Made by a program: the position numbers and the translations under genes
The notes under the pieces: generated by a model
Told to the model about the DNA's origin: nothing
Database searches by the model: none
The model's input: only the letters and a program-made list of their open reading frames with translations
NCBI GenBank assembly: GCA_003024785.1
Contig: PUQB01000034.1
Coordinates: 1-64,000, forward strand
Origin: Selaginella tamariscina
Lineage: Eukaryota; Streptophyta; Lycopodiopsida; Selaginellales; Selaginellaceae
Direction of reading: 5' to 3'
DNA: 64,000 nucleotides
Shown: positions 32,663 to 45,875 of the stretch, piece after piece
How positions within the stretch are numbered: the stretch's first letter is position 1
Layout: every line of letters starts with the position of its first letter

Positions 32663-35600
32663 CACTCCCCGCCTTTGAAAATGTCAACGTCCTCGTTGAC
32701 GTCCAACTCCAAGACTAGATAATGTTAGAAAAACTAACCAAAACTAACATATCACTCTATGCAGAGTTAGTGAAAAGTTCACATAATTTCATTACCCCCC
32801 TTACATTACACAAAGCCAAGTACTTCAGAACCGTCGTTCACTGAGTCGTAAACCCAGCTGCCGGAGGCCCACCTGCGACATGAAGTCACTTGAAGACCTT
32901 TTGCACGTCTGCAAAGTCTGTCACCCGACGCACACAACATTGGTTAATTTCTTTACTTAACTAGAATTTATATAGGAGGCCTCTAGTTAGTGTTGTTGCC
33001 AGCCCCTTGGTTAATAAGAAATAAAGACTTGCTTTATTCCTTAATATTAAACATTATTAACGACCTCTGTCATATAGCGCACAACAAGCATTTCTCAAAT
33101 GCTTGACCAAACATCTTTGATTTCCAATAGTCCCCACATTTCCACATGTTACGGTATTATTGCCTCATATTTCTGCATCTCTCGGTGTTTCTCATTACTC
33201 CTTTACATAAGGGTCTGCTACTATACCTATCCTTGTTAGTATATAGCTACACCAGACTAAGTATGAGACTTTTATCGGAAACAAGCTCTCGGACAACCTT
33301 TAGATAACACGTCTCTTAATTGTTATTTCATTGTACTCATTCCCAAAGAGCACAACATACTAAGTGTCATTCAATAATTCCTAACTTTTTATCGTACTAA
33401 GTTCAAAATACCGAATTTTAGAACTTAGTTTCCACGATAAGAGTCTCTATGAACTTGTAATACTGCACGTCCTCTATAATATATATTGATTTCCAACTTT
33501 GAAATTGATTATGTAAATGTTTCTCAACACTATACCGAAGTATAATATTTTCACTAATTCAAGCAATTAGTGTTTTGATAAATATTTTTAAAACTAATCC
33601 TTATTCCATAAATAGTTATAATTTTGATATTGATACTCTTGAATGGATAATGATCGTTTTAACGTTCAAATCCTAAGTTTATCAACTAGTTGTTATATTA
33701 GCAGATATAAACTTACAATTGTATTAATTTATCAAAATGCTATGACTATAATATAGATATGGTGTTAATTTACATGAATCGAACTTTAGTTTTGAAATGA
33801 AATACAATGTTATGACAGTATTTCGAGGAACTTTATTCAGAGACCAAGAGGAATCATGAACTAATGTCTGGTTCATCTAACTGATTTAGTAAGATATTAT
33901 TTTCCACACTAATGTTTATCATGACACCAAAGTGCCACAACAACTTCATGTTTCAGTTATATCTTATACTTCAGCAGATCTTCCCAAACATGAATAAGAT
34001 ATCTAGTTCCGTATGTCAAATAAGATGTATTATTTATCTAGACACTAGTAATCCAGAAAGTACTACATTGCCCCTCAAGTAACGTATTGAGAAATGCCTC
34101 ATTTCTCAACAAACTTGAAAACATGTTTCAAGTTATAACACTAAGGTAGTGCCTTACCAAAGTGTCGAACTCAAGTGTGCTTGAGTCTTTTATTATATGA
34201 TTATGGCCACCTCATGTGATCATAACCAAGTTTATATTGAGCGCTCCAAACTCAATATTGAAGAGATATTATACCATATTTTGACAAGTCATTTATAACC
34301 AATCTTGAAAAGATTGTCATAAATTCTGCCAAAGTTAGAATATAAATATCTCAACAGATGAGGTGATAGGAAACCTCATATTCTCGAACCGGATATTGGA
34401 CGAACCTTGAACTACAATCATCAAGAAGGGACACCATCTTCTTGAGCTAATCCCGCTACACAATATCATACTTACAAGAATATTGAACCAACTCAAGGAA
34501 CACCATCAAACCTTGAGATAGAACTAACAACTAACCCAAGGAATACAATCAAACCTTGAGTCAAGAATAGTTCTATTTTTCAATATTCTGAAAGATTGAA
34601 GATACATACTTTATTTGTTCTTTAAGTGCCCACATTTGCGACCATGATGCAGAGTCAAGAAACCGTCTTTTGAATAATCGTATTCGACTCTAAAATGAAA
34701 TTGATATTGAAAATCAATATCAACTTCTAATTCTCATCGAACACCGACTCTCTGAGGAGGTACATGCACTTAAACCTCCAATGGAAATCCGACTATTACT
34801 AGCTCATTGGTAATTCTCAACATAAGTTATCAAACTTAGCAAGTTTCCTTACTTAGTCGATAAACAAAGTGAAGAATCCCAAATCATGCTCTTCTTAACC
34901 AAGGAATCACCCTTGTTCAAGAACTTCTCCCCACATTGCAAACAACGTTACAGTTTCCAAGATTAAAGAGTTAACAATGAAAATGCACAAGTGTGCGCCG
35001 AACGCCTTCACTATGCAAGTTCTTCATTACTCAGTAAACTAAAAATGTAAACGTATGTTTCCAACATTACTCTTTCTGATATCATGCCATCTATCCCAAA
35101 AGTTGCATTGATAGGGATGCAACATTAAATCCGTCTACTGCCAAAATATATTTATCCCATTCTTAAGATCCCACATGAGATAACTTCATAATCAAGTTAG
35201 TTGAGTTAGCTAACTTGAATACAAAGTGCCGCCTACAAACCAACTAAGGTTTCAAGTTGTACTTTGTTCAAATCAAACGACTTGAACTTAGTAAACTTAA
35301 TGTTACTTGTAGCTAGCGTCATCAAAGTATTACGTCCATCGGACAATACTTTGATTACATTGGATCTTCGAACCAACTGCTTAACATATTCATCATATGT
35401 TAATATTTGACATTTCGTTGTATTATAAGTTCATCACCATAGTCTGCTTCTAGAGTTACACTCTCGAAAATGCACTATAATAAGAGCTTATTTTACACTT
35501 TATGTCAAAATGTAGTGTTCATTCTTATGTTTGAATATGCCCCTTCTCCCAAGTCAAAGATGCACTTTGAACATAAGTCTTTCCCCGTTTGAACACTATT

Positions 35601-36057
35601 GGAACCTGATATTGAATCTTGACATAAGCCAAAACTCAATGGACATAGTCATTCTCAAATCATGTGTTATCCCAAATTCAAACACCTTAAAGAAAAAGAA
35701 AAATTTTCAATAATGTGTAGACTTAGGATATCACAAGACCACTCACAAGACTTAGTTTGTAAGCCAGAACAAACTAACACGCCACATCTTGTGGAGTATA
35801 TGGTAAGTAACATGAAACCATAAAGTAAAGTAACCTGCATACAACTTGGAAGTTGCCTTCAAGTGCTACCTTTGACATTAGTCCATAACCCACACCCACT
35901 TAAGAAGTAGGTGTACTCTAAAGAGTTATAGATCTCAGGACCAACTCTCACGCAGAATTCAGACGTTAGCCAAAGTGATAGAGTACTTCAAGAATTTAGA
36001 ACTAACTAAACCCTAAAACACACTACACTTTAGGCAGTCCTACTGACCGTAGAGAAT
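32663..36057 (-). other. AT-rich interior of LARD-like element
   Basis: No open frame longer than about 60 codons and no retroviral motif is seen on either strand. Short imperfect inverted and direct repeats are common (for example AAACATGTTTCAAGTT near 34,122). Confidence 0.7.
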
Positions 36058-36070
36058 GGCTCCGATACCA
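36058..36070 (-). promoter_or_regulatory. Primer-binding site, initiator tRNA-Met type
   Basis: TGGTATCGGAGCC, two bases inside the 5' LTR, reads as the complement of the 3' end region of initiator tRNA-Met, where reverse transcription would start. The equivalent at 30,830-30,842 is mutated. Confidence 0.7.
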
Positions 36071-36072
36071 AT

Positions 36073-37320
36073 TGTCAGAGTTTTAACCCAAAGGGCCAAC
36101 ACGTGGCAACACGTGGCTGCCAGGTGGCCATTCGGCGTCATCACCCTGTGTGAGCAACGCTAAGTTTCCCAGAACAACCCCAACGACCCCTAAGGTTAGA
36201 CTCTAATGCCCAAGTGGACAGGAGACTTAGGGTTTAGCCTAAGTCTCCCTAGAGTGTCTACCCCCAAACCCTTGAGGGATAACCCTAGTTGACTTAGGGT
36301 CTTGCCCTAGAAGACCTAGACAGGCTCATGCCCTAACCCCATCAAGGAGACGTGTGTTCCACACATACCCCTGACAGAGCTAAGGCATCGTCACTTACCC
36401 CTTGAGGAATCACCCTCATCCGGGAGTACAACCCCTTTAGGGCACAAGGGGTACCCTGAACCACGACTAAGGGTTTGAGTGGCCAAGTTATACCCTAGAC
36501 CTAGGGCTAGTACTTAGTGAGGACACGAGTGTGCGCCGTAGGCGGACACGAGTGTTCTGCTAAGCAAACCTCCCTAAGGCTAGGTTTGGGATAACCCTAA
36601 GCACATGACCTTGCGAGTGCCTCACAAAAGAGCTCTTTCTAACATGTTTAGATTGTTCAACCCTTGAATTCCAAGGAGACCACTCCCCTAGCCAAGTATG
36701 TCAAAGCACACCAAGTTATGAGACCTAACCTCCCTTGAGTGGATGCCCAGGCTTAGCACCCTAGTGCAAGCACAAGCATGTTTGTTTGCTAAAGTATCCA
36801 ACCCCTTGGCGATAAGCCCATGACATAACCCCAAAGGGTGTGCCTCAGGCGTTGTACCATGTGACATTTAGCCCAGTGTCACATCTCCATGTGACACTGC
36901 CTTCCCCGATGTGGCTATCATGCCATAGCCCATAGATTCAAGAGTTGCACCAAGTACCATAGACATGGCTCCTAAATGCCAACTCTAGAACCCCTCAATG
37001 AACCCTCAGGAACTAGGTAACATGAATTTGTCAAACAAGATTCCACGCCCACAGTTGGACAAGGACACGGATGTGCCTTGCTTGGCCGTGAGTGCTACAC
37101 CTAGCTTGACGTGGAGGAGGAGGCTGGAGACAAGCCTCAACCTCTGCCTCCTCAAGGGTGGGGTTTTAGGGCGTGGGTTAGGGCAACCCTAGGTGTTCCT
37201 AACCCTACTTAACATGCCGAACTCATTTGCAAAGACCAATCAACCTATTCAGGACGTCAAAATTGGGGTGGGTTTCTAGAAGGCAAGTTCTAGCTTCTCG
37301 CAGAGTTTCCTACAAATACC
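36073..37320 (-). repeat. Truncated second LTR of the LARD-like element
   Basis: It begins as the other LTR does. Several hundred bp are missing at about 37,150, and it breaks off at 37,320 against a gypsy fragment, so its outer end is lost. Confidence 0.8.
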
Positions 37321-39050
37321 AGCCAGTGATCACGAATGACAGATAAATCCGATAACAAGATTCTCCTCAATGTATTTTCTCAGTGTCTTCAACTCTGTCA
37401 GTGAGAGATCGTAGATGGGACCGAAGGATGGCTGCTTTTGTTGAAGACGTCTGCGAAATCAGCATACTGCTTTGGTAATGCAGAAGGAACAGGAACAAAA
37501 ACATCCTTAGCAGAGCAAGGATAGACTTCGATCGAGAACACGGACGCTAGGTCATGTTGGCTATCTTTCTTGAACTGCTTTAAGGTGATATGCGAGACTT
37601 GAAGTAGAGGAGGAACTGGAACAGGATCGGAATTAAAGAGTGTGGCTGGAGTTGAAAAAAGCTGAGAAACTGTTCATGAAACGTTTTCTCCAACCAGGAT
37701 CCACCAACTCGATCCACGGCAAACTAAGGATAATTAGAGAGTCCGGAATAGAAACAACACTAAAGGAGATGTTGCACACAACACCACAAGCAATGAACTC
37801 AACAAATTCTATGTCATTTATTACCGCTCCAGATTTGATATCTCGTCCATCAACAACCCATACAAAACTAGGAGTCTTCAATGGATGTAAACGAATCCCG
37901 TGCTTGATAGCAAAATTTTTGTCGATGAAATTTGTGTTCGCTCCACTATTCACCAAAGCTTTATCAGAGAACTCTACCTCTGGTGTCTTCAACTGCATCG
38001 GAACATGGAACAACGTGCACACCTTTGTGGATGGAATGGATCCAAGATGAGGAAGGGAAGATGTTTTGAGTGAAGAGCCTTGAGGAACATGAGTTGTTCC
38101 ACAGCAATCCAGCCGGACGGCTTCTATTCAGGTTGGATATTCTCGTTTTCCGGCAAGACAGCAAGGGCCACTTCACGAGCTTGCTTTGGACGTTAATGAC
38201 AATTCTGCAGCTTGTGGTACGGGTCCCCACAGTACATACAAAGCTTGTACTAAATCCGCTTATGGCATTCGGTTGCAAAAGCTTGCCTCAACGTGATCAC
38301 CCTAATTTCATTGGGGATGGTTCTACTGAGGAAGATGATGGATCAACATATGAAGAAACAGGGACTGGACAAATGGAAAAAGACGGCACCAGGAAGAAAG
38401 AAGGATGCTGACATTCTTGTTTCCGCTCGATTAACTGGTTGTCACAACGGATTGCCAACTCTATCATGTTGGTGAGGGTTTCCGGAATAGAAAAATTCAG
38501 CAACATGTCTTTGATCTCGTCCTGCAACCTTGACTGGAAAACCTCCTTGAGAGCACAATCTCCCCAAGTGACATCACAAGTAAGGAGTTGGAACTTCGAC
38601 ACATACTCAGCTACCGACATACCCCCTTGGTGAAGCTGGTGGAGTTTGGTGATGGCAGCACTCTCAGGATCCATGTCACTGAACATCACCGTGAATCATT
38701 CCACAAACTCCTCAAAATTCTCAATGATTGGATCATTGTTCTCTAGCAAGGTTGAGAACACAAAAGAGCAGAACCGGAAAGCAGCAACTGATCAATCTAA
38801 CCTTAATAGGTTATGTGCTATAACGCCTTGGCTGCATCACGATCTGCAAACGAATTTAATTGAGAAAACCTCGGAACTTCTATTGAGTACCATCAAACTT
38901 CTCGGGCATGCTGATCTTCGGCTTTGGAGAATTCGCACATTGTCAGAGCTGATCATTTTCTAGGTGTAGTTGTTCAAGCTGTTGCTGGAGGGTAACAATT
39001 TACTCATGAAGAGCATGCTCAAACATGATGAATCGAAGAAGAAAATTGAA
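37321..39050 (-). pseudogene. Gypsy gag-protease-RT fragment
   Basis: On the minus strand, from about 39,040 down: gag helices (LHQLHQGGMSVAEYVSKFQL, LQDEIKDMLLNF), a zinc knuckle (CMYCGDPYHKLQNC, near 38,195-38,235, all four ligands present), protease, then the start of RT (LTELKTLRKYIEENLVIGFI) cut at 37,320. In the protease the expected DSGA is NSGA (ALVNSGANTNFID), so the catalytic aspartate is lost. The fragment is broken by frameshifts and lacks RT core, RNase H and integrase. Confidence 0.75.
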
Positions 39051-39229
39051 GAAAAAAAAAAAGAAAATGGGATCGATGACAAGCGGGAGTAGAAGCTTGT
39101 CACTACCTGAGAATCATTCAAACTTACATGACCTTGTGTAAAGGGCGAAACCTTTAGAACAAGGGTGGAACCTTTAAGCTGAAAGGAGGAGATTGTATTC
39201 AAGAGAAAAATGAATACAAAATGAAACAC

Positions 39230-39420
39230 AAGGCCGAAGATTGGTGTTGAATGATTATGAGAAACCTGGAACTAGAACCCTATTTATATATTTGAGGTCC
39301 TGAGGATTGTGTGGTCCACAACTGGTCTGGAATGTGTAGTCCACAACTGGTCTGGAATGTGTAGTCCACAACTGGTCTAGAGCATGCGTATGAATATACG
39401 CCTTGCTGTTGATGGTGTAA
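39230..39420 (-). repeat. Probable LTR remnant with 25-bp tandem repeat
   Basis: Upstream of the gag fragment (minus strand), with a TATTTATATATTT TATA-like run near 39,280. A 25-bp unit (GTCCACAACTGGTCTGGAAT and five more bases) is repeated three times at 39,314-39,385. Confidence 0.5.
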
Positions 39421-39559
39421 TTCAACATCCAAGATCATATGGACAAATTGGCTAACACATGTGTGTTAGTGGAAAGGTCTTGGGCTCAAGTTTTGTGAAA
39501 GGCAAAACATAACCTATGATCCTTACATGTGCTAGTGTAAAAGATTGATAATATTTGGT

Positions 39560-39720
39560 TTTAGAAACTACTACAAATGTGAGTTTTGGACAATTTCACA
39601 TAATTTACTGGCTTTTACTCAAAATATTATAATAAGATGATAGAAGTAAATAAAATGAGATATGCAACTTATATATAGTAATACACATTTATATCACATG
39701 GAAGGGGTGGCGGGATTAAT
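39560..39720 (+). repeat. Left inverted end
   Basis: Inverted relative to 48,600-48,790. Similarity extends outward into GTGCTAGTGTAAAAGA (about 39,527), matching GTGTTAGTGCAAAAGA on the opposite end. By eye it is imperfect but continuous over about 160-200 bp. Confidence 0.65.
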
Positions 39721-40550
39721 TTTATCACCCTTCTATGCCTCCTAAACGGGTGGCACCCTGGATGGGTGTGCGGATTAATCCTACAACCCTTCTTGATCCC
39801 CTGTATGGGGTGCGGGATTAATCTTACCACACTTCTCGATCTCAAAGAGAATTGGGGGCATTTATTTGGTACACCCCACCAAGTGATCAAGAAGTGGTCG
39901 GGATTGATTTGGCTCACCAATTCAGGAGACAGAGAAGGGTGGCAAGATTAATCCTACCACCCCTTCCATGCTTGGTAAATGGGATTAATCCTGCCCAGGA
40001 CACTCTTATATGGATAATGGCGGTTGGTGGGATTAATCCCGCCGCACTCCGTGCAAGTCATGGGCAACATGATTGATCCCGCCACCCTTCTATGCCCAGT
40101 GAAGGGAATTAATCCTCCCACCATTTTCACGCCTCTTCGGAGGGAGGGTGGGATTAATCTCGTCACCATGCATAGAAGGGTCGGCGGGATCAATCATGTT
40201 GCCCATGACTTGCACGGAGTGCGGCGGGATTAATCATCCGCCCACTTAACACCATGTTTAACACCAAAATCATAGCTTCGGAGAGAGTTGTGGGCGGGAT
40301 TAATCCTGCCACCTATTCCCTGTCGGTGAGAGTTGTGGGCGGGATTAATCATGCCGACTCTTCTTCGTTGAAGGGTGTTGCGGTAGGATTAATCCCGTTG
40401 CCTCTTCCTCATTAGAGGGAGTCGGCAGCGAGATTAATCCCACCGACTCTCTCCAACAGGAAAGAGTCAACGGCAGAATTAATCCCGCTGACTATTCCTC
40501 GTTGGGGGAGTCGTGGGCGGGATTAATCCCACCCACCAGTTGTATTAATC
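39700..40550. repeat. Palindrome array 1 (GGCGGGATTAATCCCGCC family)
   Basis: About 18 variants of the palindrome lie between the inverted end and the DUF7869-like gene, at roughly 40-50 bp spacing. Many cores are degraded (GGGATTAATCCTACC types). The part 40,255-40,545 is inverted relative to 43,096-43,330. Confidence 0.85.
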
Positions 40551-40673
40551 AAGAATGATATATCCCTATACATAATTATGTATTATTGCACATGTATATT
40601 ATTAAGCACCCGCAATTCAAATTTCTTAGAAATATTGCATAAACAGATATCATAAATAACACAATTATTTATG

Positions 40674-43096
40674 TGCAGGACAATATGTTTAATACTGGAG
40701 ATAAAGTATGTCTTTTTTGGAACAACGAGATAGTACTGTGAAAGTTCCAAATGATAATGCATCATGTTATAATATTGCTTAAGGATCTTGTGTGTATGTA
40801 TGGGTGAACACCATTTGCAGGCATGTTGAGGTTCCAGAAATAAAATTTGAGGAGGGTTCTCTTGTATTGTGGATTTAGATGAAGTCAAGATTGACACAGA
40901 ATATGCAGAGTCATAAACAAATAGTAGTACGAGTTCACCAGATGATGGCTTGCCTGCTGTGATGGATGAGGTGATTCTCTTTCTTCATGAGATCGTGGTT
41001 GGGAGAGGCATCATTACAGCTATAAATCCAATGGAAGTGGTGTCAGAAGAGAAACTAGGGGCCGACTTTGTGGGTGTAGTTGTGACAGAGGTTTCACCTA
41101 ATTGCACATTGCATCTTGGATCCCTCATGAGGCGGCAAACATATGAATTAAGACGACAAGATGGTTTGAGTTGGATTTCAATAATAACAACCCATATTTG
41201 AAGAGCTTCCTTGGATTGGCCCTATTGTATTCATGAGTTGCAGATCTTCCTTTGCAAGTTTTGGCAAGAGGGTCAAGATGGATCCTACATCTTCTGCAAG
41301 TGCTACTAGCATTTCCACGATTGACTGCTACAAGAAGAAGTGTTATCAAATGGCAGACCGGAATGAAATTACCCAATGTAGACATGTCTTTCGTATGCTC
41401 ACCCAAAAGCAAAGGCATGAGTTTGTATATGCTACACTAACTGGGTGTATTGATGGAATGGCCTTGGACATAGGTTATCAGAGTACATCCATGGTATTTA
41501 ATAAGATGGCCATTTTCTTCAAAGCTTGGTACACTATATACGGGATCCCAAAGACCATGTTCTACCGTTGGAGGGATGAGTGGCTAGATGGAGTGTGAAC
41601 TTCAGTACATGGGAACACTCGCCTGGTCAAAACCCACTCTCACATTATGGCAACCATAAAGATACTCAAGGCTTTTGTGGAAGCAAATGCAGATAAGATG
41701 CCTCACAAATGCCGAACCACAAATGCAGGGTATAGGAAAATCTCAAGGTTTTTCTTTCAATATACACTCAATTGAAGCTGTGTGAACATGTGAACAAGTG
41801 CATCAGTTTGATGGGGCTTCAAGTAATCTGCATTGGTACCTTCAACAACATATGGAATACTCATTTTAAGGATGTGGAGATTGCAAACACTCTAGCTTTT
41901 CCAAATGTGACACTTGTACATCATTGAAGGCTGCAAAGGTTTGTGCAAAAACCTTGGTGGAGATCAGTGCCATTCAAAAAAAAAATGGAGGCCCATATAA
42001 TTACACAATAAACTTGCTGGTCTCAGTACTATGCACACTGCATGCTTTCTGTGTCACGCCCATCAAAATACCTATGCTTGATTCATAACAAGATGGATTA
42101 TTAAAAGACAGCATTCCAAAGCTCGTTGCAACACCAAAGTGCCTTGGAAATGTCATGGAACTTCTGATTTCATTGACATGGTGCTAACACATGGACACGG
42201 TTGTGAGTCATATGGACAATTTTTACTTCCACAATGGTCTAGCGACTCAATTTCATATTGGGTCATTGGCCATGTGTTTCAGAAACCTTGAAGCCCACTC
42301 ATCTCAAAGTGAAGAAACAACACCTTCAACCTTTATATAATGCTACATTGAGGCTACTTGGGAATATGAGAGGCATTGTCAGCAACTTGCACAAAAAATA
42401 GATGGCCATGTTGAGAGTTCTAGTTCAGTGGAGGGATCTAGCTCAAATAGTGTGCATGTGTCCTCAACATCAAATAAGCTTCCTCGTCATTTGCTTTTAC
42501 AGATGGATAATTGTGTAACCATAAGTAAATCATTTTAGTTAAGGGTTTCTCAAGCTCATACTTACTTTTATTTTTTAGATATGTGCTAGCATACTTGTCA
42601 ATGCTTGTTGCCAAAGGTGTGTTTAAGACAATCACGCTCAGTTTCCTTATGGTTGGTCACACTCATAAAGATATTGATGCGTTCTTCAGTAAGGTCTCCA
42701 ATTCTACAAAAAGGAAAGGTGCATTTACCTTACCGCATATGATGGATCTTTTTGAAAAATTGCATCTCCAAAAAAAATTGTGCTTTGCTTGTGACTGAGG
42801 TGCCAGACTTCAAAAAGTTTCTCAAGGAGTATATAAAAGAGGGGAGTGATTATTTAGTTGGTCACCTTGTGCCGCTATAGTTTTTTTCTCCATAAGAGAT
42901 GGTATACCTATTATGTAGTACAAGTTATGACCATCAAAGTAGGTGGTTACCAAAAGAGGGCTTAATGCTCTTCAAAAGTGGAGAGGATAGAAAGCCACTT
43001 CTCCTAAAAAGACAATCAAACCCTATTCCATTAAGTGCCCAGCTCAAGGAACAAGAGGTTATTATTGATGGCATCAAAAAATATGTGGCATGGGAT
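40674..43096 (+). pseudogene. DUF7869-like transposon protein, copy 1 (decayed)
   Basis: The order of recognisable blocks is: N-terminal GDKVCLFWNNEIV; VMDEVILFLHEI and INPMEVVSEEKLGADFVGVV; TQCRHVFRMLTQKQRHEFVY and KTMFYRWRDEW (41,233-41,598); LCEHVNKCISLMGLQVICIG; LTHGHGCESYGQ; LLLQMDNC before a probable intron; then AYLSMLVAKGVFKTITLSFL and MVGHTHKDIDAFFSKVS (42,583-42,798). The last motif and the upstream MDNC are what I know from DUF7869-type proteins of probable transposon origin. Many stops interrupt it. It ends at 43,096, where KKYVAW runs straight into array 2; copy 2 has about 150 more residues. Confidence 0.65.
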
Positions 43097-43445
43097 GCAA
43101 AAGAAGGGAGTCCGGCGGGATTAATCCCGCCAACTCATTCTCGCCGGAAAGAGTCAGCGGGATTAATCCCGCCAGACTCCCCCCGAGGAGGAAGAGGCGG
43201 CGGGATTAATCCTGCCGGCTCTTCCTTGTCGGAGGGAGTCCAAGGCGGGATTAATCCCGCCCACAATTCTTACGACGGGGAATGGGTGGCGGGATTAAAC
43301 CCGCACATAACTCTCTCCAAAACTATGATTTCAAAGAGATCTTGGGATAAATCCTGTCCCCAAATCTTTAAAATAGGGAAGTGGTGGCGAGATTAATCCC
43401 GCCACCCCTTCCCTGCCTCCTAAAATGGTTGGCAGGATTAATTAA
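43097..43445. repeat. Palindrome array 2
   Basis: About seven palindromic units follow immediately on the truncated DUF7869-like gene. The sequence AACTATGATTTCAAAGAGAT near 43,320 is shared with array 4 near 58,262 and, inverted, with array 1 near 40,270. Confidence 0.85.
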
Positions 43446-45530
43446 GAGAGAATGTAAGAGAGTGAATCTTTATAAGTATTTTTAAATTTGTTTATAATAC
43501 TTACTTGTAAACAGCACTGAAGGCGCCGTGCTTTCCTATAAAGAATAGCACCCAATTTAATCTCGCTCCTGAGATGATCACTATGAAGAAAAAAGAAGAT
43601 CTAAAGAGTGAAAAATACAGAAATGAAGAAACCCTTGCCGGAGAAAGAACCAGATCTGAATTTGAGTGGGAAATTAAATGCATTTTCAAATTTACATGTC
43701 AGACCGACAATACATATGTCAGAAATTCAAATTTTTTAAAAAGAACAGAAAATAAAATTTAAGATGAGTTGACACAAATATCCGACACTCTGACATATCT
43801 CCAGTTCCAATAAGTATTTTAAAATTGCATTTAATATTATTCAAGTGATTCAAGCTGTTTAATATTACGAAATTTTAGACTATATTCTACATTCTTAGTA
43901 TTCAAGTATATTTATATTATATATATATATATAAAAATATATACTTATACAATAAATAAATTGATATATTATTATGTATCATTTAAAATATATTCATAGT
44001 CTGTTTATTATTATTATTTTCTTAATTACTCGAGTATTTAGTTTTCATTTCCTAGTATCAATGGGATATTCTTTAATATTTTATTAATATTTGAAGAATA
44101 TTCTAATATTAACCTGATTATCATAATTAAATTAGTCTTGTTCTTAATTATTGCAGTAATTATTCTACATTTGTATATATTAATGGGATTTTCTCAATTA
44201 ATTTGTTATTATTTCAAGAATATTCATGTGTTAAACCTTATTATCAATATTAAATTAATACACACTATGAACATATTTTAAATTATACATAATAATACAT
44301 CATTTTATCTAAATATAGTCATATATAATTTTAATAATATATATATTAATATCATTTCCTTAATTACTTGAGTAATTAATCTTCTTTATATTAATGGGAT
44401 ATTCTTTATTATTTTCTTATTATTCCAAGAATATTCCAATATTAAACATGATTATGATAATTAATTTAGTTAATTATTTGAGTACTTAATTTACATTTGT
44501 ATATATTAATGGGATTTTCTCAATTAATTTCTTATTATTTCAAGAATATTTCAATGTTAAACCTTTTTTATCAATATTAAATTAATATATATTATTAAAA
44601 CTATATATGGCTATATATTAGATAAAATCATATATTATTATGTATAATTTAAAATATGTTCATAGTGTGTTTATTAATATTATTTTCTTAATTATTCGAT
44701 GTTTGTTTTGCACACATATATAAACACAATCATAAATTTACACACGCATTACAAGAACTTACAAAAACACATATGCACACACATGCACAACCCTAAACCA
44801 AACTGAAGAAATAGGTTGCTTCTTTATTGAAAACATCATGTTCAACGCATGTATGATATATGTACTCAATCTGTGTGACTGTATGTAACACATTGAATTT
44901 ACATGTGTAATATTTATATTAAGCTTATTGGAAGCAAACCCTAAACCCTAAACCCTAAACCCTGTGTATACATGTGTGTACAAAAATAATTTTTCAACAC
45001 TCTCTCTTCACACCATGCATGATCCATCCTAAACCCTAATATGTAACACAATGAATTTACTCATGTAATATGTATGTATGTCTGTGTGTATACACGTGTG
45101 CATGTATATATGTGTACTTTCTGTCTTCTCTCATACATACACACCATGCATGATCCATGTTAATATGTACTGTCTCTCTTCTCTCAAACATACACACCAT
45201 GCATGATCCATAATATGTATTGTCACTCTTCTCTCATACATACACCCACGCACACGCACGCACACGTGATACACCCACGCACACGCACGCACACGCACGC
45301 ACATGTGATACACCCACGCACACGCACGCGCTAATAATATAATGAAAGAATATTCGTTTAGGGCGAATCTATATTTTATTCTTGTTAGGGTTTAAGTATA
45401 TTCTCAGAAGGAATATTCTATTAGGGTTAATATATATATTTAATTCCTTTAGGGTTTAGTTATATTCTTAGGGTTTCAAGAGGTGGCGGCTGTGAAATCG
45501 GCAGCGGCGGCTGTGCACACAGGTGAGATC
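43446..45530. other. AT-rich non-coding block (copy of 58,690-60,830)
   Basis: This block runs parallel with 58,690-60,830. It contains TTAATGGGAT...TATTATTTC AAGAATATT-type repeats, each occurring three or four times. The open frame at 43,501-43,689 (and its copy near 58,742) is conserved between the blocks but shows no recognisable domain. No gene is supported. Confidence 0.7.
44936..44964 (+). repeat. Interstitial telomere-type repeat
   Basis: Four adjoining AAACCCT units, the plant telomere repeat in CCCTAAA orientation. Scattered single TTAGGGTTTA units follow at 45,380-45,475, and again at 60,695-60,790 in the second block. Confidence 0.85.
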
Positions 45531-45563
<33 letters not shown>

Positions 45564-45830
45564 ATATGTATAGGAGTGTGCGTATAAATTTATTTATTAG
45601 TTTTATCTCTCGCACACACACGCACATTCCTGTGTATGTATATGTGTGTGTGGGTGTGTGTTTGTTTATCTGTATGATTTTATTTGTTTCGCTCACACAC
45701 GCATACACACGATATACATATACACATATATATATATACCTATATACATATATACATACATATATTATGTGTACCAGTATCTGTAAATTTTTTTTTATTG
45801 ATCTATCTCTCCCACACACACGCACACTGC

Positions 45831-45875
<45 letters not shown>

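Larger units (their letters stand above)
30545..37320 (-). mobile_element. Non-coding LTR retrotransposon derivative (LARD-like)
   Basis: Two LTRs in the same orientation (30,845-32,662; 36,073-about 37,320) enclose 3.4 kb of AT-rich sequence without a gene. On the minus strand the 5' LTR is followed by TGGTATCGGAGCC (36,058-36,070), a primer site of the initiator tRNA-Met type. The 3' LTR is preceded by a purine tract (AAAGGCGGGGAGTG). Sequence 30,545-30,844 repeats the 5' internal end (35,770-36,072), including a second primer-like site at 30,830-30,842, so a third, partial unit shares the left LTR. Long LTRs with a long non-coding interior define the LARD type. Confidence 0.8.

Noticed and set aside
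44936-44964. A true chromosome end
   Set aside because: Only four repeat units, with ordinary sequence on both sides.
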